Shown here piece by piece: positions 1 to 10,185 of a DNA stretch of 64,000 nucleotides. Position numbers and translations under genes: made by a program. The stretch is from the NCBI GenBank assembly GCA_050084515.1, contig CM114272.1:37634001-37698000 (forward strand). The letters are read 5' to 3'. Position 1 is the first letter of the stretch, and the number at the start of each line of letters is the position of its first letter. This DNA comes from Blasia pusilla. Taxonomy: Eukaryota; Marchantiophyta; Marchantiopsida; Blasiales. The notes beneath the pieces were generated by a model, which saw only the letters and a list, made by a program, of their open reading frames with translations, ran no database searches and was not told the DNA's origin.

Positions 1-52
1 GTTGCTCATGCTGGTGGAGGAGTTATTTGCTCAGATGATGATGTAGCTGAGG

Positions 53-1560
53 GTGTACCATCTTGTGAGGGGGTTGCATAGCAGCCAATGGCGTCGTCCT
101 CTCCCTCTAGTGTGCCAATGGACTTGGGAGCCATTACTAGTACTTGGGCCCAAGCTTATGGGAGGTGAGAAACGACGCTTGACACAGTTCCTACGTGCTT
201 ATAGGAGTTGTTTTTCCTTTAGCATGAAGGAGTTGGGTGCTTTGGTTAGATCCGGTATACGGATTGATTTGGCTAGTGATTCGCCAATCTTCCGTCGTCC
301 CTACCGATATAGTGATATGGAGAGGGACCTGATTCAGAGTAGGACGTTGGACCTTTTTGAGGCTGGATTAGTGGAGTTGCCGCATGGAGAGTATGCATCA
401 GCCATTGTCATGCCTGCTAAAAAGGATGTGCATGGCAACTACACGGATAGGCGGATATGTGGAGATTACCGTCCTATCAATCGGCAGACCAAGGTCGATA
501 GGTATGCCATGCCTACACCTGAGGAGATCTTTGATGTGGAGGGATAGGCAAATATTTTCAGTACTTTGGATCTTCGGGCAAGATACCAGCACTTGCCAAT
601 TCGAGAGAGTGACAAGGCCAAGATAGCATTTTGGGGTGTCAACTCTTATGGCAAGAATTGTTTGTACCGATGGAAATTCTTACCCTTTGGGTTGAAGAAT
701 GCACCTGCTGAGTTTCAGAGAGTGATGGACATGATCCTAGCAGGGTTGGATTTTGTTTGGTGTTACATTGATGATATCTTGGTGTTCAGTAACACGGTGG
801 AGGAGCATCAGATACATTTTGCAGATTGTGTTTGAGCAGTTGAAAGCTCATGGTCTACGTTTGCATCCAGGAAAATGTAAGTTCTTCCATGAGGATGTTG
901 AGTACTTGGGTCATGTGATCTATCCATGTGGTTTGGGAGTTCAGCAAGCAAAGATGGAGGCTATTGCACTTATTCCTCGTCCGGTAGATGTGAGTAGAGT
1001 TCGGGCATTCATGGGATTGGCAAACTACTATAGGAGGTATGTGAAGGGATTTAGTGCTATGGCAAAGCCTTTGAACCAATTTTTGAAATCATATCAGGAG
1101 TGGCACTGGAGAGATGATCAGGAGAGAGCTTTTGTGGAGCTCAAAGCCCAGTTGATGGGGGTGCCTATCTTGAGGAGACCTATCAGAGGGCGCCCATTTC
1201 AATTACACACTCATTGGAGTAGGTTGGGACTTGGAGCGGTGTTGACACAAGATGATGATGAGCACATGGAGTTTGTGGTGGCCTATGCAAGTCGTTTGAA
1301 TAATGCAGCAGAGTCGCGCTATAGTTCTTATGAGGGAGAGTGCTTGGCAGTAGTGTGGGTTGTGGCAGACTTTAGGTGTTACTTGTTTGGCACACAGTTT
1401 ACCCTTGTTACTGATCACCAGCCGCTCAAGTGGTTGATGGAGTCTGACAAGCTTACATGGAAGCTTGCATGATGGGCTCTTATCTTACAGGAGTATGGCT
1501 TCCACGTGGTTCATAGACCTGGAGTTGCCAACCTTGATGCTAATGGGTTGAGTAGGAACC
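53..1560 (+). pseudogene. Reverse transcriptase and RNase H of copy A (broken)
   Basis: The reverse transcriptase palm is recognisable, with the catalytic YIDD box at about 764-775 and the PFGLKNAP segment at about 680-705. RNase H follows (about 1195-1560), with the conserved Glu in YEGECLAVV and the Asp in TDHQPLKWL. The first RNase H Asp, present as HTDW in copy C, is HTHW here, so the active site is damaged. Breaks are a TAG at 545-547, a one-base frameshift near 810-835, and a TGA at 1470-1472 where copies C and D read CGA. These enzymes would copy element RNA into cDNA in the cytoplasmic particle. The copy is non-functional. Confidence 0.9.
79..87 (+). promoter_or_regulatory. Candidate stop-readthrough context TAG-CAG-CCA, copy A
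   Basis: A TAG at 79-81 is followed by CAG CCA, fitting the leaky-stop consensus UAG-CAR-YYA. It sits at the place homologous to TAG-CAA-CCA in copies C and D, between the methyltransferase end and the reverse transcriptase. In this copy a small indel near 120 shifts the downstream reading frame, so the junction is no longer functional here. Function is inferred from conservation and from the known readthrough motif. Confidence 0.5.
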
Positions 1561-1619
1561 CATGTACTAGCCAAGAGGATGCAACTGGGGCTAGATGGCA
1601 TGGCGAGGTTGATGAGTAG

Positions 1620-2700
1620 ATGGTGCTAGGTTGGCATGCATGTGCCTTTTTATGTTGGTTAGGGGTGGACTCTAGTATGGAGGACCACATGACATCTTAC
1701 TCTAGTCACAGGGTAGATGGCCAGCCTTCAGATCCTAAGGTTGGAGATGGTGGTACGAATCAGTGTGATATTCATGATGATGCGTTGGTGTTGGAGTTCC
1801 TACAAACCAGTAGGGTGCTAGACATAGTGAGTGCCAAGGAGCGAGACCGTGTTCTTCAACGTGCTAAGAGGTATCGATTGGAGGGAACACATATTCTCCG
1901 TGTGTGGGAGGATGGTAGAGTATAAGTAGTGCCGCATTTGGCTCAGAGAGAGCGCATTGTGCGACATGCCCATGAGGAGTTGGGACATTTTGGGATAAAG
2001 CGTACGTATAGCTTACTCCTTGGTCAGTGTTGGTGGCGTGGCATGCATACTCAGGTGGAGCAGTTGGTATCTCGTTGTATGGTTTGTGACCAGGTGAGGG
2101 CATCATTCAATCCCCCTACACCACAGTTACACCCCTTGCCTATTATGAGGTTGGGTTACCGTTGGAGTGTGGACTTTGCGGGACCATTACCGATGACTGT
2201 ACGACATCACCGATATGTGTTGGTGATGGTGGAGCACTTCTCCAAGTAGATTGAGTTGGTGGCATTACCTGACAAGGCAAGTGAGGGAACGGCGTATGCG
2301 TTTCTTGATAGAGTGCTTAGTCATTTTGGTGCACCAGCTGAAGTGCTGACCGACCAGGATACAGAGATTTAGGGTGAGTTTCAAGTCTTGTGTGACAAGG
2401 CGTTGATTGATCATCGGACCACGTCTCGAGATCATGTAGAGGTAGATGGTTTGGCTGTGCGTGTGGTTTAGACGGTGAAGAGGGCATTGCGCAAGTATGG
2501 CCTACAGAAGGGGCATCTTGGAGACTGGGATATTCAGTTGCCATGGTTAACCATGGGGTATAGGTTCAATCGCCAAGGATCCTTGGCTTCCTTCTCACCT
2601 TATTTTCTGTTATACGGCCGAGATCCAAACTTGCCAGCAGTAATTTGTCGGGAGTCTAGTAAGGTGGTGAACCTTGACAACCCATAGATGTGGATGAGAG
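1620..2700 (+). pseudogene. Integrase of copy A (broken) with preceding linker
   Basis: A linker (1620-1925) leads into an integrase. Its N-terminal zinc finger is visible as HEELGHFGIKRT followed by CMVC (about 1970-2090), and the core begins with the first catalytic Asp in SVDFAGPLP (about 2167). The second Asp lies in the segment LTDQDTE (about 2346) and the Glu is expected near 2440. The frame is closed by TAG codons at about 2248 (TGG in homologues), 2370 and 2470 (CAA in homologues). The enzyme would join cDNA ends to chromosomal DNA. The neighbouring C-terminal tail and PHD finger are in another frame block. Confidence 0.88.
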
Positions 2701-2735
2701 TGTGTTCTCAGTGAGCAGAGCTCTTTTGGAGAGTT

Positions 2736-3212
2736 ATGCCAACAGCCTTTGAGAATCTTGCCATTGCTCAACATAGGGATACGTTGCGGTATGCAACCAT
2801 TTGGGGTGGAGGTTATCGACCATCGATTCGTAGGTTCCATGCGGGGGAATATGTCTATTTGCAACAGATTGCACCGACAACGTTGGATGTGACGGCAGGC
2901 CGCACTATTTTACAAGTGCGCGAGGTGTTAGCTTCTGGAGTTCTCATGTTGGAGGGTCGTGATGGAGTTGTTTGGAAGGACCATGTGCGTAATTATGCGC
3001 CATGTCATCTTCCAAACTTGGATGGTACTGTTGATCCAAGCTTAGCCATGATACATACTAGCTTGAGGTGTATGTTGTGTGGGTCTGCTGCTGGTAATAT
3101 AGCCCATATGTTTGTGTTTGATCGTTGTTATAGGGGTTGGCACATGATGTGTTTGACTCCACGTATGGATGTTGTTCTTACTGGAAGGTGGATTTGTCCT
3201 CGATGTACTTAG
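2736..3212 (+). pseudogene. Integrase C-terminal tail plus degenerate PHD finger, copy A
   Basis: This 158-codon open block starts with the segment after the integrase core, then an SH3-like stretch (FHAGEYVYLQQ, about 2838), and ends with a PHD-type zinc finger at 3069-3209. The finger shows CMLC, DRC, GWHMMC and CPRC in the right order, but one zinc ligand is lost: copy D reads VCDGC where this copy reads VFDRC. PHD fingers usually read the histone H3 tail. A PHD here takes the position of the chromodomain in chromoviruses, so a targeting role for integration is a reasonable inference. The missing Cys suggests this copy could not fold normally. Confidence 0.85.
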
Positions 3213-3389
3213 GAGGGGTAGATGACTTGATCTTTGTATGATATGGATTACATATATGCGATTAACGATGGGGCAATCTAGCACCCGGCCTTCTGATTTG
3301 TGCACCCACGAAGGTATATAGCATGTAGTAGATGTATAGGGCTACCTGGGAGTTAGAGGGACCTAACCGCCAGCTAGGGGGGCGAGTTT

Positions 3390-3966
3390 TGGTACACTTG
3401 TGTTTGTGGATGCTCTTGTCTATGTTATGTATGTAGGTGAGTATGGTATGTCATCAATGTATATTGTATGACGATGTGGATTCGCACAACCGCTGTCATG
3501 ACCATACGGATTATGTCATAGAGTATAGTGTGCCAATAGAGGCCGTACCTTATGTAGGGCCGTAGTGTCTAGGTAGAGATGCGGTTTCATATATAGGGTT
3601 GGGGGTTACTCCGTTGAGGTGACTTTTCCAATAGGGCCCGCTCTTAGGTTGGAGGATATAGTATGGAGTGCACTCAAAGAACAATTAGTTCTTTGAGTTG
3701 AGCCTGTTGCGTTGGGAGTTAGTCTTGGTAGTGAGTAGAGCTCTTGGCTATGGTGGTTCCCGCAAGCTTCGACATGGATTCTCCCATCGTGGAGTGGGTT
3801 TGGCTCGATTGTATGTGATTCTATACGTGTTTTATGACAATAGGTCTTTCACGGATTTCAGTTGTGGTACACTTGTGTTTGTGGATGCTCTCGTCTATGT
3901 TATGTATGTAGGTGAGTATGGTATGTCAGCAATTTATGTTGTATGACGATGAGGATTCGCACAACA
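3390..3966 (+). repeat. 3' end of copy A: two direct LTR-like units (3390-3490 and 3865-3966)
   Basis: Right after the polypurine tract CAGCTAGGGGGG a unit starting TGGTACACTTGTG runs to CGCACAAC at 3490. A near-identical unit occupies 3865-3966 and ends CGCACAACA. About 375 bp of other sequence separates them. Copy D has the same layout with its own sequence, and copy B ends with the same kind of terminus (GCACGACA). The simplest reading is a short LTR of about 100 bp, followed by the leader of an internally deleted second element and its LTR. A longer LTR that repeats its own start at its end is the alternative. Confidence 0.55.
3673..3697 (+). other. Perfect 10-bp hairpin in copy A post-LTR segment
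   Basis: CTCAAAGAAC (3673-3682) and GTTCTTTGAG (3688-3697) are exact complements around a five-base loop. It lies between the two LTR-like units. It could be an RNA structure of the element leader, but no function can be shown. Confidence 0.5.
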
Positions 3967-5437
3967 AGGTTGTTGCCGCCAGCATCTTTCAATCACAACG
4001 ACACGTGTGTTCCATTTTCAGCATATGCTTCTTCGTCGTTCATTAATTTCGTATGGCTTTGCTTTGGAAGGCTTCGTTGGAGGAAATTGCTTTAGAGGCC
4101 CCTTAGAGAGATTTCCTTCCTATTGCGGCCCCTTAGGAACTTTCCTTCCCTATCGGGCCCCACTACCGTGCCACACAATGAACGGGGAGATCCGGGGTTA
4201 CGAGTAATCGTAGCCGGCTAAAATCAAAAATTTCCGATTCAATCCAAACTCATCGGGAAAAAACTGGCAGGTTTAGGGGGGATTTCTTTGTAAACGTATC
4301 TGAAAAGCCGGTTGGAAATCTAAATTTACCGATCTGGGCTCTGGAACACTGGTTTTGTACCGGTTCTCGTGAAAAAACTCCCCAGACTATGGTGCCACAC
4401 AGGATGAGAAACATGTGATTCCATTTGTTCTTGTTAGTCGCTATTGCAAGAAGCAACACAGTGGATAAGAGAGGGTAGGTTAGGGTGACAACACAATTGT
4501 AGTTAGCTACGTTCCCCCCTTATATAGCCGCCATCTCCCCGATATTGTAAATATCTTCCAACTTTATTGAATGCAGCGCGCGCCCTAGGAGGCCGTCAAG
4601 AGATAATTTCCGTAGGGTCCCGGCCAACGGATAATAGCTTTCGGGTCCCTCATACTATAAATAGCCATACAATCCCCTGATACTGTAAATAGCCGCTAGC
4701 TCCACATAACAGAATGCGTAAGGATGCCGCCCTAGTAGCCGCCAGATCCCTGGTACTGCAAATAGCCCTCACATACACCGAACATATTCTGGCATAATGC
4801 TGCCAAGGTTTAATAGCCGCCATGTCCCTAAAACTGTAAATAGCGTCCACTTCCACCAATCACAGTGTGGCATTATCTGCGAGGCCTCTTAAGCAACTTC
4901 ATAGTGAAACTTCGACCCTAATTTGGTCGCGTAGGAATTTTGCTTGTGAGGCGCCCACACCGTGCCACTAAGATGAGGTAGAGCTCCAGAGGTTAATGTC
5001 TAAATCAATGCTCGGCAAGAACCGGAATTCTTTGTTAAAGCAGCCGGTTGAGAACGTGTGATTTCCAGTTCAAATCTGAAAATTTTGGAAAATTTCCGAC
5101 GAGAAAAGTGAGTTTTCTTTGTTAAAATTTTAAAAAACCGGCTAGAATGGAGAATTTTCTGACTACCTTGAGATTTCTCTCGGAAAGCTACCGGTATGCT
5201 TAAAAATCCTTGCCAAGCACTGGTCTAAATATTCCCCCTATGTTACTTACACACTACTTACTGCCACTAATCATTAAAAAATCTCAATCATTCTCACTGT
5301 GCTCATGTGGGCTTGTTCATCTGACTTGATGCTTTTAGAATGGACGGTGGGGAGCCGAGTAGAGTGATAGTGGGCACAACGTCCAAAGATAATGCTCTAG
5401 ACTTAAGCAGACATCATTTTCCTCTCAATGAGAAAGA
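3967..5437. repeat. Non-coding repeat region with AGCCGCC tandem motifs and CCGGC arms
   Basis: No convincing gene is present. The core (about 4515-4870) contains five or so degenerate copies of a unit of roughly 40-60 bp built on ATAGCCGCCA, then TCC and a TACTGTAAATAG-like end. Flanks (about 4200-4390 and 5020-5200) carry repeated AACCGGCT-like motifs, partly in inverse order. The block at about 4085-4150 (GGCCCCTTAG repeats) is the near-exact reverse complement of 26030-26095 in the second copy of this repeat. The design resembles a non-autonomous DNA transposon with subterminal repeats, but I see no firm terminal inverted repeats or target duplication. Confidence 0.5.
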
Positions 5438-5545
5438 TGTCGTGCACATACATATCGCTACACAACATACATCGTTGGTCACATTTACACCACACAACAC
5501 AGATCTTCCCCACACACGGGTAGATCCAGACATGTACAGAAATCA
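5438..5545 (-). repeat. LTR-like terminus of copy B
   Basis: On the minus strand this stretch matches the end of the LTR-like unit of copy D (TGTATGTTGTGTAGCGAT, then GCACGACA) and stops at base 5438. Unrelated sequence follows. That the match ends exactly at the same CACGACA in a different genomic place supports this as the true 3' end of the LTR. Confidence 0.55.
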
Positions 5546-5547
5546 AC

Positions 5548-6880
5548 TCATACATATACATGGAGATCACACAATCGCCCCATACCATCCCGTCCCTCCA
5601 ACATGAGGACTCCGGTTGGTAATACCTCGCGCACACGTAGGATCGTGCGCCCTGCAGTGACATCTAGCGTCGTGGATGCCTCCTGTTGTAAATACAAGTA
5701 ATCTCCAAAATGAAACCTCCTAATCCCTGGACGATAACCTCCTCCACGAATGGTCGCGTACCTCAATGTATCTCTATGATGAGCAATAGCTAAGTTCTCA
5801 AAGGCCATAGGCATAACTCTACGAAAAATCTCCGCCCTATGAGAATACGCTTGTACCCACACATCTGGATCATCAAGATCTAACACCTCTGCCATGTCAC
5901 GTCGAATAGCTGTAGGTAAATGTGGCTCTCTCCCAAAGAGCAAAAATTACGGTGAAAATGACGCCAAGGATGTGTGCTGACTAAAGCGATAACCCATAGC
6001 CAAACATGGCAACTGTAGGTCCCACTCCCTCAACTGTCCCCGCTGCAAGCCAAACTTGCACAATCCTCTCTTCACCATCTGTACTACTCTCTCCGCCAAC
6101 CCATCCACCTCAGAATGATCTCTGGATGTGGTGCGGTGATCTATCAACGCCTTATCACACAAGGACTGAAACTCTTCCCCAAACTCGGTACTGTGGTCAG
6201 TCAACACCTTCACCGGAGTACCAAAGTGACTAAGCACACAATCTAGAAAGGCATAAGTTGTTCCCTTGCTTTCCTTGTCCGGTAGTGCCACTAACTCTAT
6301 CCACTTGGAGAAATGCTCCACCATGACCAACACATACCTGTGATGACGCCCCATCAATGGCAAAGGTCCCGCAAAGTCTAAACTCCACCGATAACCTAAA
6401 CCCATAATCGGCAAAGGGTGTAATTGCGGAGTGGGAGCATTGAAGGATGCTTGCACTCTATCACATACCATACATCTGGCCACAAACTTTTGTACCCCAG
6501 TATGCATGCCGCGCCACCAATACTGAATATGGAGTAAGCTGTAAGTACGCTTCACTCCAAAATGTCCCAACTCCTCATGGGCATGTCGCACTACACGTGC
6601 TCGCTGGGAAGGATGAGGTACCACTCGTATCCAACCATCTCCCCATACACGCAAAATATGAGTGCCCTCCCACCTGAACCTCGTGGCTCTCTATAGGATC
6701 GGATCCCGCTCCCTAGCACTCACTGTGCTTGCTATGACGCCAGTACGGAAGAACTCCACAACCTCCAAGTCGTCATTGGTGTCACGACCACTCGTTGCCT
6801 CCTCACTGACCTCCGAATCCAAAGACTCATCATCCAACCCCATCATTGGAGTCATTACCTGTGTCACGTCTTTTAGGATA
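5548..6880 (-). pseudogene. Integrase of copy B (truncated)
   Basis: Read on the minus strand, the linker (6880-6660) is followed by the zinc finger HEELGHFGVKRT and CMVC, then a core with Asp in SLDFAGPLP, Asp in LTDHSTEF and Glu in GLAERVV: the full D, D, E triad is visible (about 6440 to 6075). After a break at about 5944-5947 the tail continues (FGREPHLPTAIRR) to the SH3-like FGDYLYLQQ and breaks up near 5590. The PHD finger is absent. One nonsense codon separates linker and integrase near 6690. It is the best-preserved integrase of the family in the window but lacks its termini. Confidence 0.87.
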
Positions 6881-7588
6881 GATTGATGAGATCTAGTAGA
6901 GCGCCTTCGTGAGTAGTGGAGGAGAAGCTTAGTAGGTTGAGGACGACTTGCTGAGGACCTGGGAAACCTGAGAGAGCCCGTTTCCCCTTTGTTTCGGCTC
7001 ATTTGGAGCCATATTGAGAAACTTACTATTTTAGATAAGTACCATTTTGAGTATATGATCTACTTTCTATTTTTGGGAAGTGTCCCTTGACCTCCTATAT
7101 CAGGTCAAGAACCCAGGAGGTGACTTGAGAGAATAGGTTACCATGGATAGAGCTTAGGAGAGGGGATAGGTATACCTCAAGGAGAGAGAGCTTGAGAGTT
7201 CATTCTCTCTTTGTTGAACCTCTTGGCATGAGGTGGCGGAGCTATGGTCCCTTGCCTTGTGAGTATAACCCAAGCCTCTCATTAGGAGAGTGGATTTGGT
7301 TTGACATGAGAGAGAGTGCACACCTTTTGAGAGCTATGGTGTGAGATGGTGTAGAGAGAGATTGGATCTTACTTGACAAAGAGAGAATGAGAGAGTGAGA
7401 GAGCTTCATGGGGAAGCTTGCTGGTCACTTGTTGTTTTTGCAGGTTTAGGACCGTGTTTCCCATTTGGCGGCTCATGGGAGTACTCACCGGAGCAAAGGT
7501 TGCTTTGATTGTTCTTTGCATTTGCCGATTTTTCATGTGGAAGAGTGGCACGCAGAAGCGCTGCCCAATTTCTGATAGGGATTGATTA

Positions 7589-7628
7589 TGGGGGCAGGTT
7601 GCCCCATGCCGGTGCTCTTGGGAGCACC
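7589..7628 (+). other. Two adjacent hairpins in the copy C leader
   Basis: GGGGC/GCCCC (about 7590-7605) is followed at once by GGTGCTC/GAGCACC with a four-base loop (7611-7628). Copy D keeps both at 40834-40872; there the second stem has GAGCGCC, which still pairs through a G-U wobble. Such tandem stems in a retroelement leader could serve dimerisation or packaging. That role is inferred. Confidence 0.5.
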
Positions 7629-7844
7629 ATGTAGCTTGCTATTTTGTATTTTTACAGTTTATACATTTTTGTTGGGAGAAATCAGCGCGGAAGCGTTGCC
7701 AAATTTTATGTAGGAGAAAGAGACATTGGGCTTTAGGACATTCCCTGTCAGTTTTTACTGGAATGTTAAATTCCAAATATTTTTTGACGCCATTGTACAT
7801 CGTGAAGCTATGCACGTTGTGCAACAAACGGTACACAATTTGGG

Positions 7845-8222
7845 TTGCGAGTAAAAAGTTATGGTCAATCTTGCAAAACTGCCATTGCTAGGCGATTTTT
7901 AGGGTTAAATCATAGTAATCGTCAACGGTCCATCGTCACCATGAACGGTCCACCGTCCACCGGCCATCGTCGGCCGTTGACATTGCCCAACGTTGCTCAA
8001 AGCCGCATTCGGCCATTGTCCACCCTTTGGTTGCCTTTGACACCATTACGGAGTGGAGGGTCTTCCACGACGTTCGTTGATTCTCTGATTCTTGCGTCGC
8101 CACCACGTACTTTAATTTGGCCGTCACCATCATCAAAGTTTTGTCATCAACTAGTGACGGCAGATGACCTCTGGTTATGGTGTTTGAGTTTTGATTTCAT
8201 GCTACTATGTTGTGATTGGTAG
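7845..8222 (+). CDS. Small leader ORF, conserved between copies C and D (function unknown)
   Basis: A 125-codon open frame lies in the leader. Its C-terminal half resembles the 107-codon frame at 41186-41509 of copy D: both contain RPLSTLWLPL, PLRSGGSSTTFVDSL, a CHQ segment and the ending CLSFDFMLLCCDW before the same TAG. The N-terminal halves differ. The end is hydrophobic and Cys-rich. No domain is recognised. Because the two copies are similar at DNA level anyway, conservation of the frame alone is weak evidence for a protein. It could be a leader peptide or chance. Confidence 0.3.
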   Translation: MRVKSYGQSCKTAIARRFLGLNHSNRQRSIVTMNGPPSTGHRRPLTLPNVAQSRIRPLSTLWLPLTPLRSGGSSTTFVDSLILASPPRTLIWPSPSSKFCHQLVTADDLWLWCLSFDFMLLCCDW

Positions 8223-8920
8223 CCGCTCGACGACGATCAAGTACCGTGCCATGATGCCCGTAGCCGCAACGCGTCGCCGATTGCCGCGTCGTGCCGCTCG
8301 TGGCCGCACCGCACCGTCTTGATTGCGGAGTCATACCATCATTGTGGAGCAGAGTGTGGGTTTATTGTTGATTGATGAGGGTATGCCGCCGAGTGCCGCA
8401 TCCCACCATCGAGGGTTGTGCCGTTCGTAGCCGTTCCGTGCCGCCTACAACGTCGCACCGTTCTGCTGGAACCACACTGTCTATCGAGGATTTTTGAGCA
8501 GCGTCAGTACGGGAGGAGTATGACTTGCTGATTGGAGGAGTTATCTCCATGACCGAGTTGGGGTTGAGATTTGCACTTGTTGAGGAGCAACATCGACATG
8601 TGTTCAGGTTACCCATTATGGTCCTTTACCCTGCACGCGTGAGGGATTCTGGGATTTGGGTAGTTTATTTGGGGATATTGGGTTGTGTGGATGCTAAGAG
8701 CATCATTTATGTATGTGGTTTAGGGGACATAGACTTGTGTGGGATGTCCGGAGTTGAGGGTAGGTTGGGGATGAGATGATAGCCTTGTCGATTTGCCGCA
8801 CCACGCCACTTGTTGTCGCACGTTATACGTCTTGGGGAGGGAGAGTGTAGATTGAGTGCCGCATGTTTGGGATGAGTGATTGAGGGATTACTCGCGAGGT
8901 TGAGAGTGATCGTGTGAGAG

Positions 8921-10185
8921 GGGCAGGAGGGCCATCACGGCGTCCTTTCAGGATTTTGAGAGGCGAAGTAGTGGACCTGAGAGTAGCTCTTGAGGGTTTA
9001 CGCGGAGTGGTGCGAGGTTTCGAGGGTCTCCACGTGAGAGACCACCTCGATCTCCTTCTGTGTCATCTGCAAACAAGGGGGAGCGTGTAGAGGAGTGTGT
9101 TAGTGATCCACCGTACATATTCAGTGGTCTTACCAGTTGGGCGTACGAGATGGACGAACTGGGTAATGGACCGCGTAGGTTTTCGGGTGCTGTAGGTACC
9201 ATAGAGCTATACGACTTCATTGCGGAGTTTAGGAGTTGGTGTGACTCACAGCAGGCTAGGAACTCTAGAGAATTTAACCCGTTTACAACATGGAACGGTA
9301 TGTTCCAACATTTAGAGGGGGCACCTATGGACGATTACCATGAGTTCTCCCACAGATATGCCCAGGAGATTGAGGCATGGTGACTCTACTATGACCCACA
9401 CTATGTGTCATGGACGGAGCCGTTCCCAGATGAGGAGGAGGAGTCAGGAGAGGCTACTTCCTCTTCCACTAGTGATGTTTTAGGAGGGGTCACTCGCACT
9501 GGAGCAGCTGCACCGTCTAGTGGGGTTCGTCCCAGATTCAACCACGTGGTTGAGTTCTTTGTTGAGTTGAGGGCGAGCTTCCAGGGGGTACGGATGGAGA
9601 AGTTGTGGAGCATCCACGACTTCCAGAGGCGCCCGGGTGAGAGTTTGCGTGAGGCTTACACTCGCTTGCGCCGGTTTATCAACGTCACTCAAGAGGTGAC
9701 AGAGGCTCAGGCTATCCAGTCATGGTAAGCGATGCTGGACTGGACCCTCCGGACACGGGTGCGGGACAGGGTGCTTCTTATGAACACTTCCCCTATGTTG
9801 AGAGATTGTTTTAGGACCGCCGAGAACATTGAGCGCACCATGGCGGAAGAGAGCGTAGCCACCATGGGTTCTGGGCGAGAGCAGTCACGATTGGCTGCAC
9901 TACCTGTGCAGCAACGTGGACTCCGAGATAGGTCGACTGTGGCACCACGAGCTGAGGGAGGATACTGAGGGGCCATGCCACAGAGACCTGCGCCTTCATA
10001 TGCGGCTCAACAGCAGCCGCCTACTATTACTTGTTGGTCATGTGGTGGAGCCCATCATCACCGCAATTGCACTCGTCAGGGTCATGGACGTGTGCCTCAA
10101 CATGGAGGAGGAGATGGTGCTGCACCAGGAGGAGTGTGACTATTGTCAGAGGTATGGTCATACATGCGCCAGGTGTTTCAGTTGA
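8921..10185 (+). pseudogene. Gag of copy C (broken)
   Basis: The reading frame starts with an Arg/Ser-rich basic stretch (about 8921-9060), continues through a capsid-like helical region (segments FVELRASFQG and PGESLREAYTRLRRF, about 9555-9700), and ends with two zinc knuckles at 10032-10061 (CWSC then HHHRNC, slightly irregular) and 10135-10176 (CDYC, then H and C in regular CX2CX4HX4C spacing). Knuckles bind element RNA during packaging. Breaks in one frame are TGA at about 8983, TGA at 9381-9383 (CGA in copy D), TAA at 9726-9728 (TAC in D) and TGA at 9966-9968, plus a frameshift between the knuckles. Confidence 0.85.

Larger units (their letters stand above)
1..3966 (+). mobile_element. 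Ty3/gypsy retrotransposon copy A (5' end outside window), PHD-finger family
   Basis: This is the 3' part of a degenerate LTR retrotransposon. In order it holds the stop-codon region before the reverse transcriptase, reverse transcriptase, RNase H, a linker, integrase, an SH3-like tail, a PHD finger, a polypurine tract (about 3371-3385) and LTR-like repeats. The order RT, RNase H, integrase defines Ty3/gypsy rather than copia. It is clearly homologous to copies C and D but more diverged, and its LTR-like sequence differs, so it is probably a separate subfamily. Several in-frame stops (545, 1470, 2248, 2370, 2470) and at least two frameshifts make it a dead copy. The methyltransferase expected upstream would lie before base 1 and cannot be seen. 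Confidence 0.9.
5438..6884 (-). mobile_element. Ty3/gypsy copy B, 3' fragment, minus strand
   Basis: A truncated copy of the PHD-family element lies on the minus strand. It keeps the RNase H-integrase linker, the integrase and the SH3-like tail. It has lost the PHD finger and polypurine tract, and then ends in an LTR-like terminus at 5438. Its upstream part (gag to RNase H) is missing because it stops at about 6885, where copy C begins in the opposite direction. Confidence 0.85.
6885..8920 (+). other. Long 5' leader of copy C
   Basis: About 2 kb of leader precedes gag. The first 490 bp match the segment after the LTR-like unit of copy D (49385-49860), and the rest matches 40620-42180. It contains two adjacent hairpins, a GCCGC-rich stretch (8220-8480) and a small ORF that is also present in copy D. 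A primer binding site was not recognised, because the start of the leader is missing. Confidence 0.7.

Noticed and set aside
3967-5437. tRNA or other small structured RNA gene
   Set aside because: No tRNA boxes or cloverleaf were recognised here or elsewhere. The repeats explain the structure.
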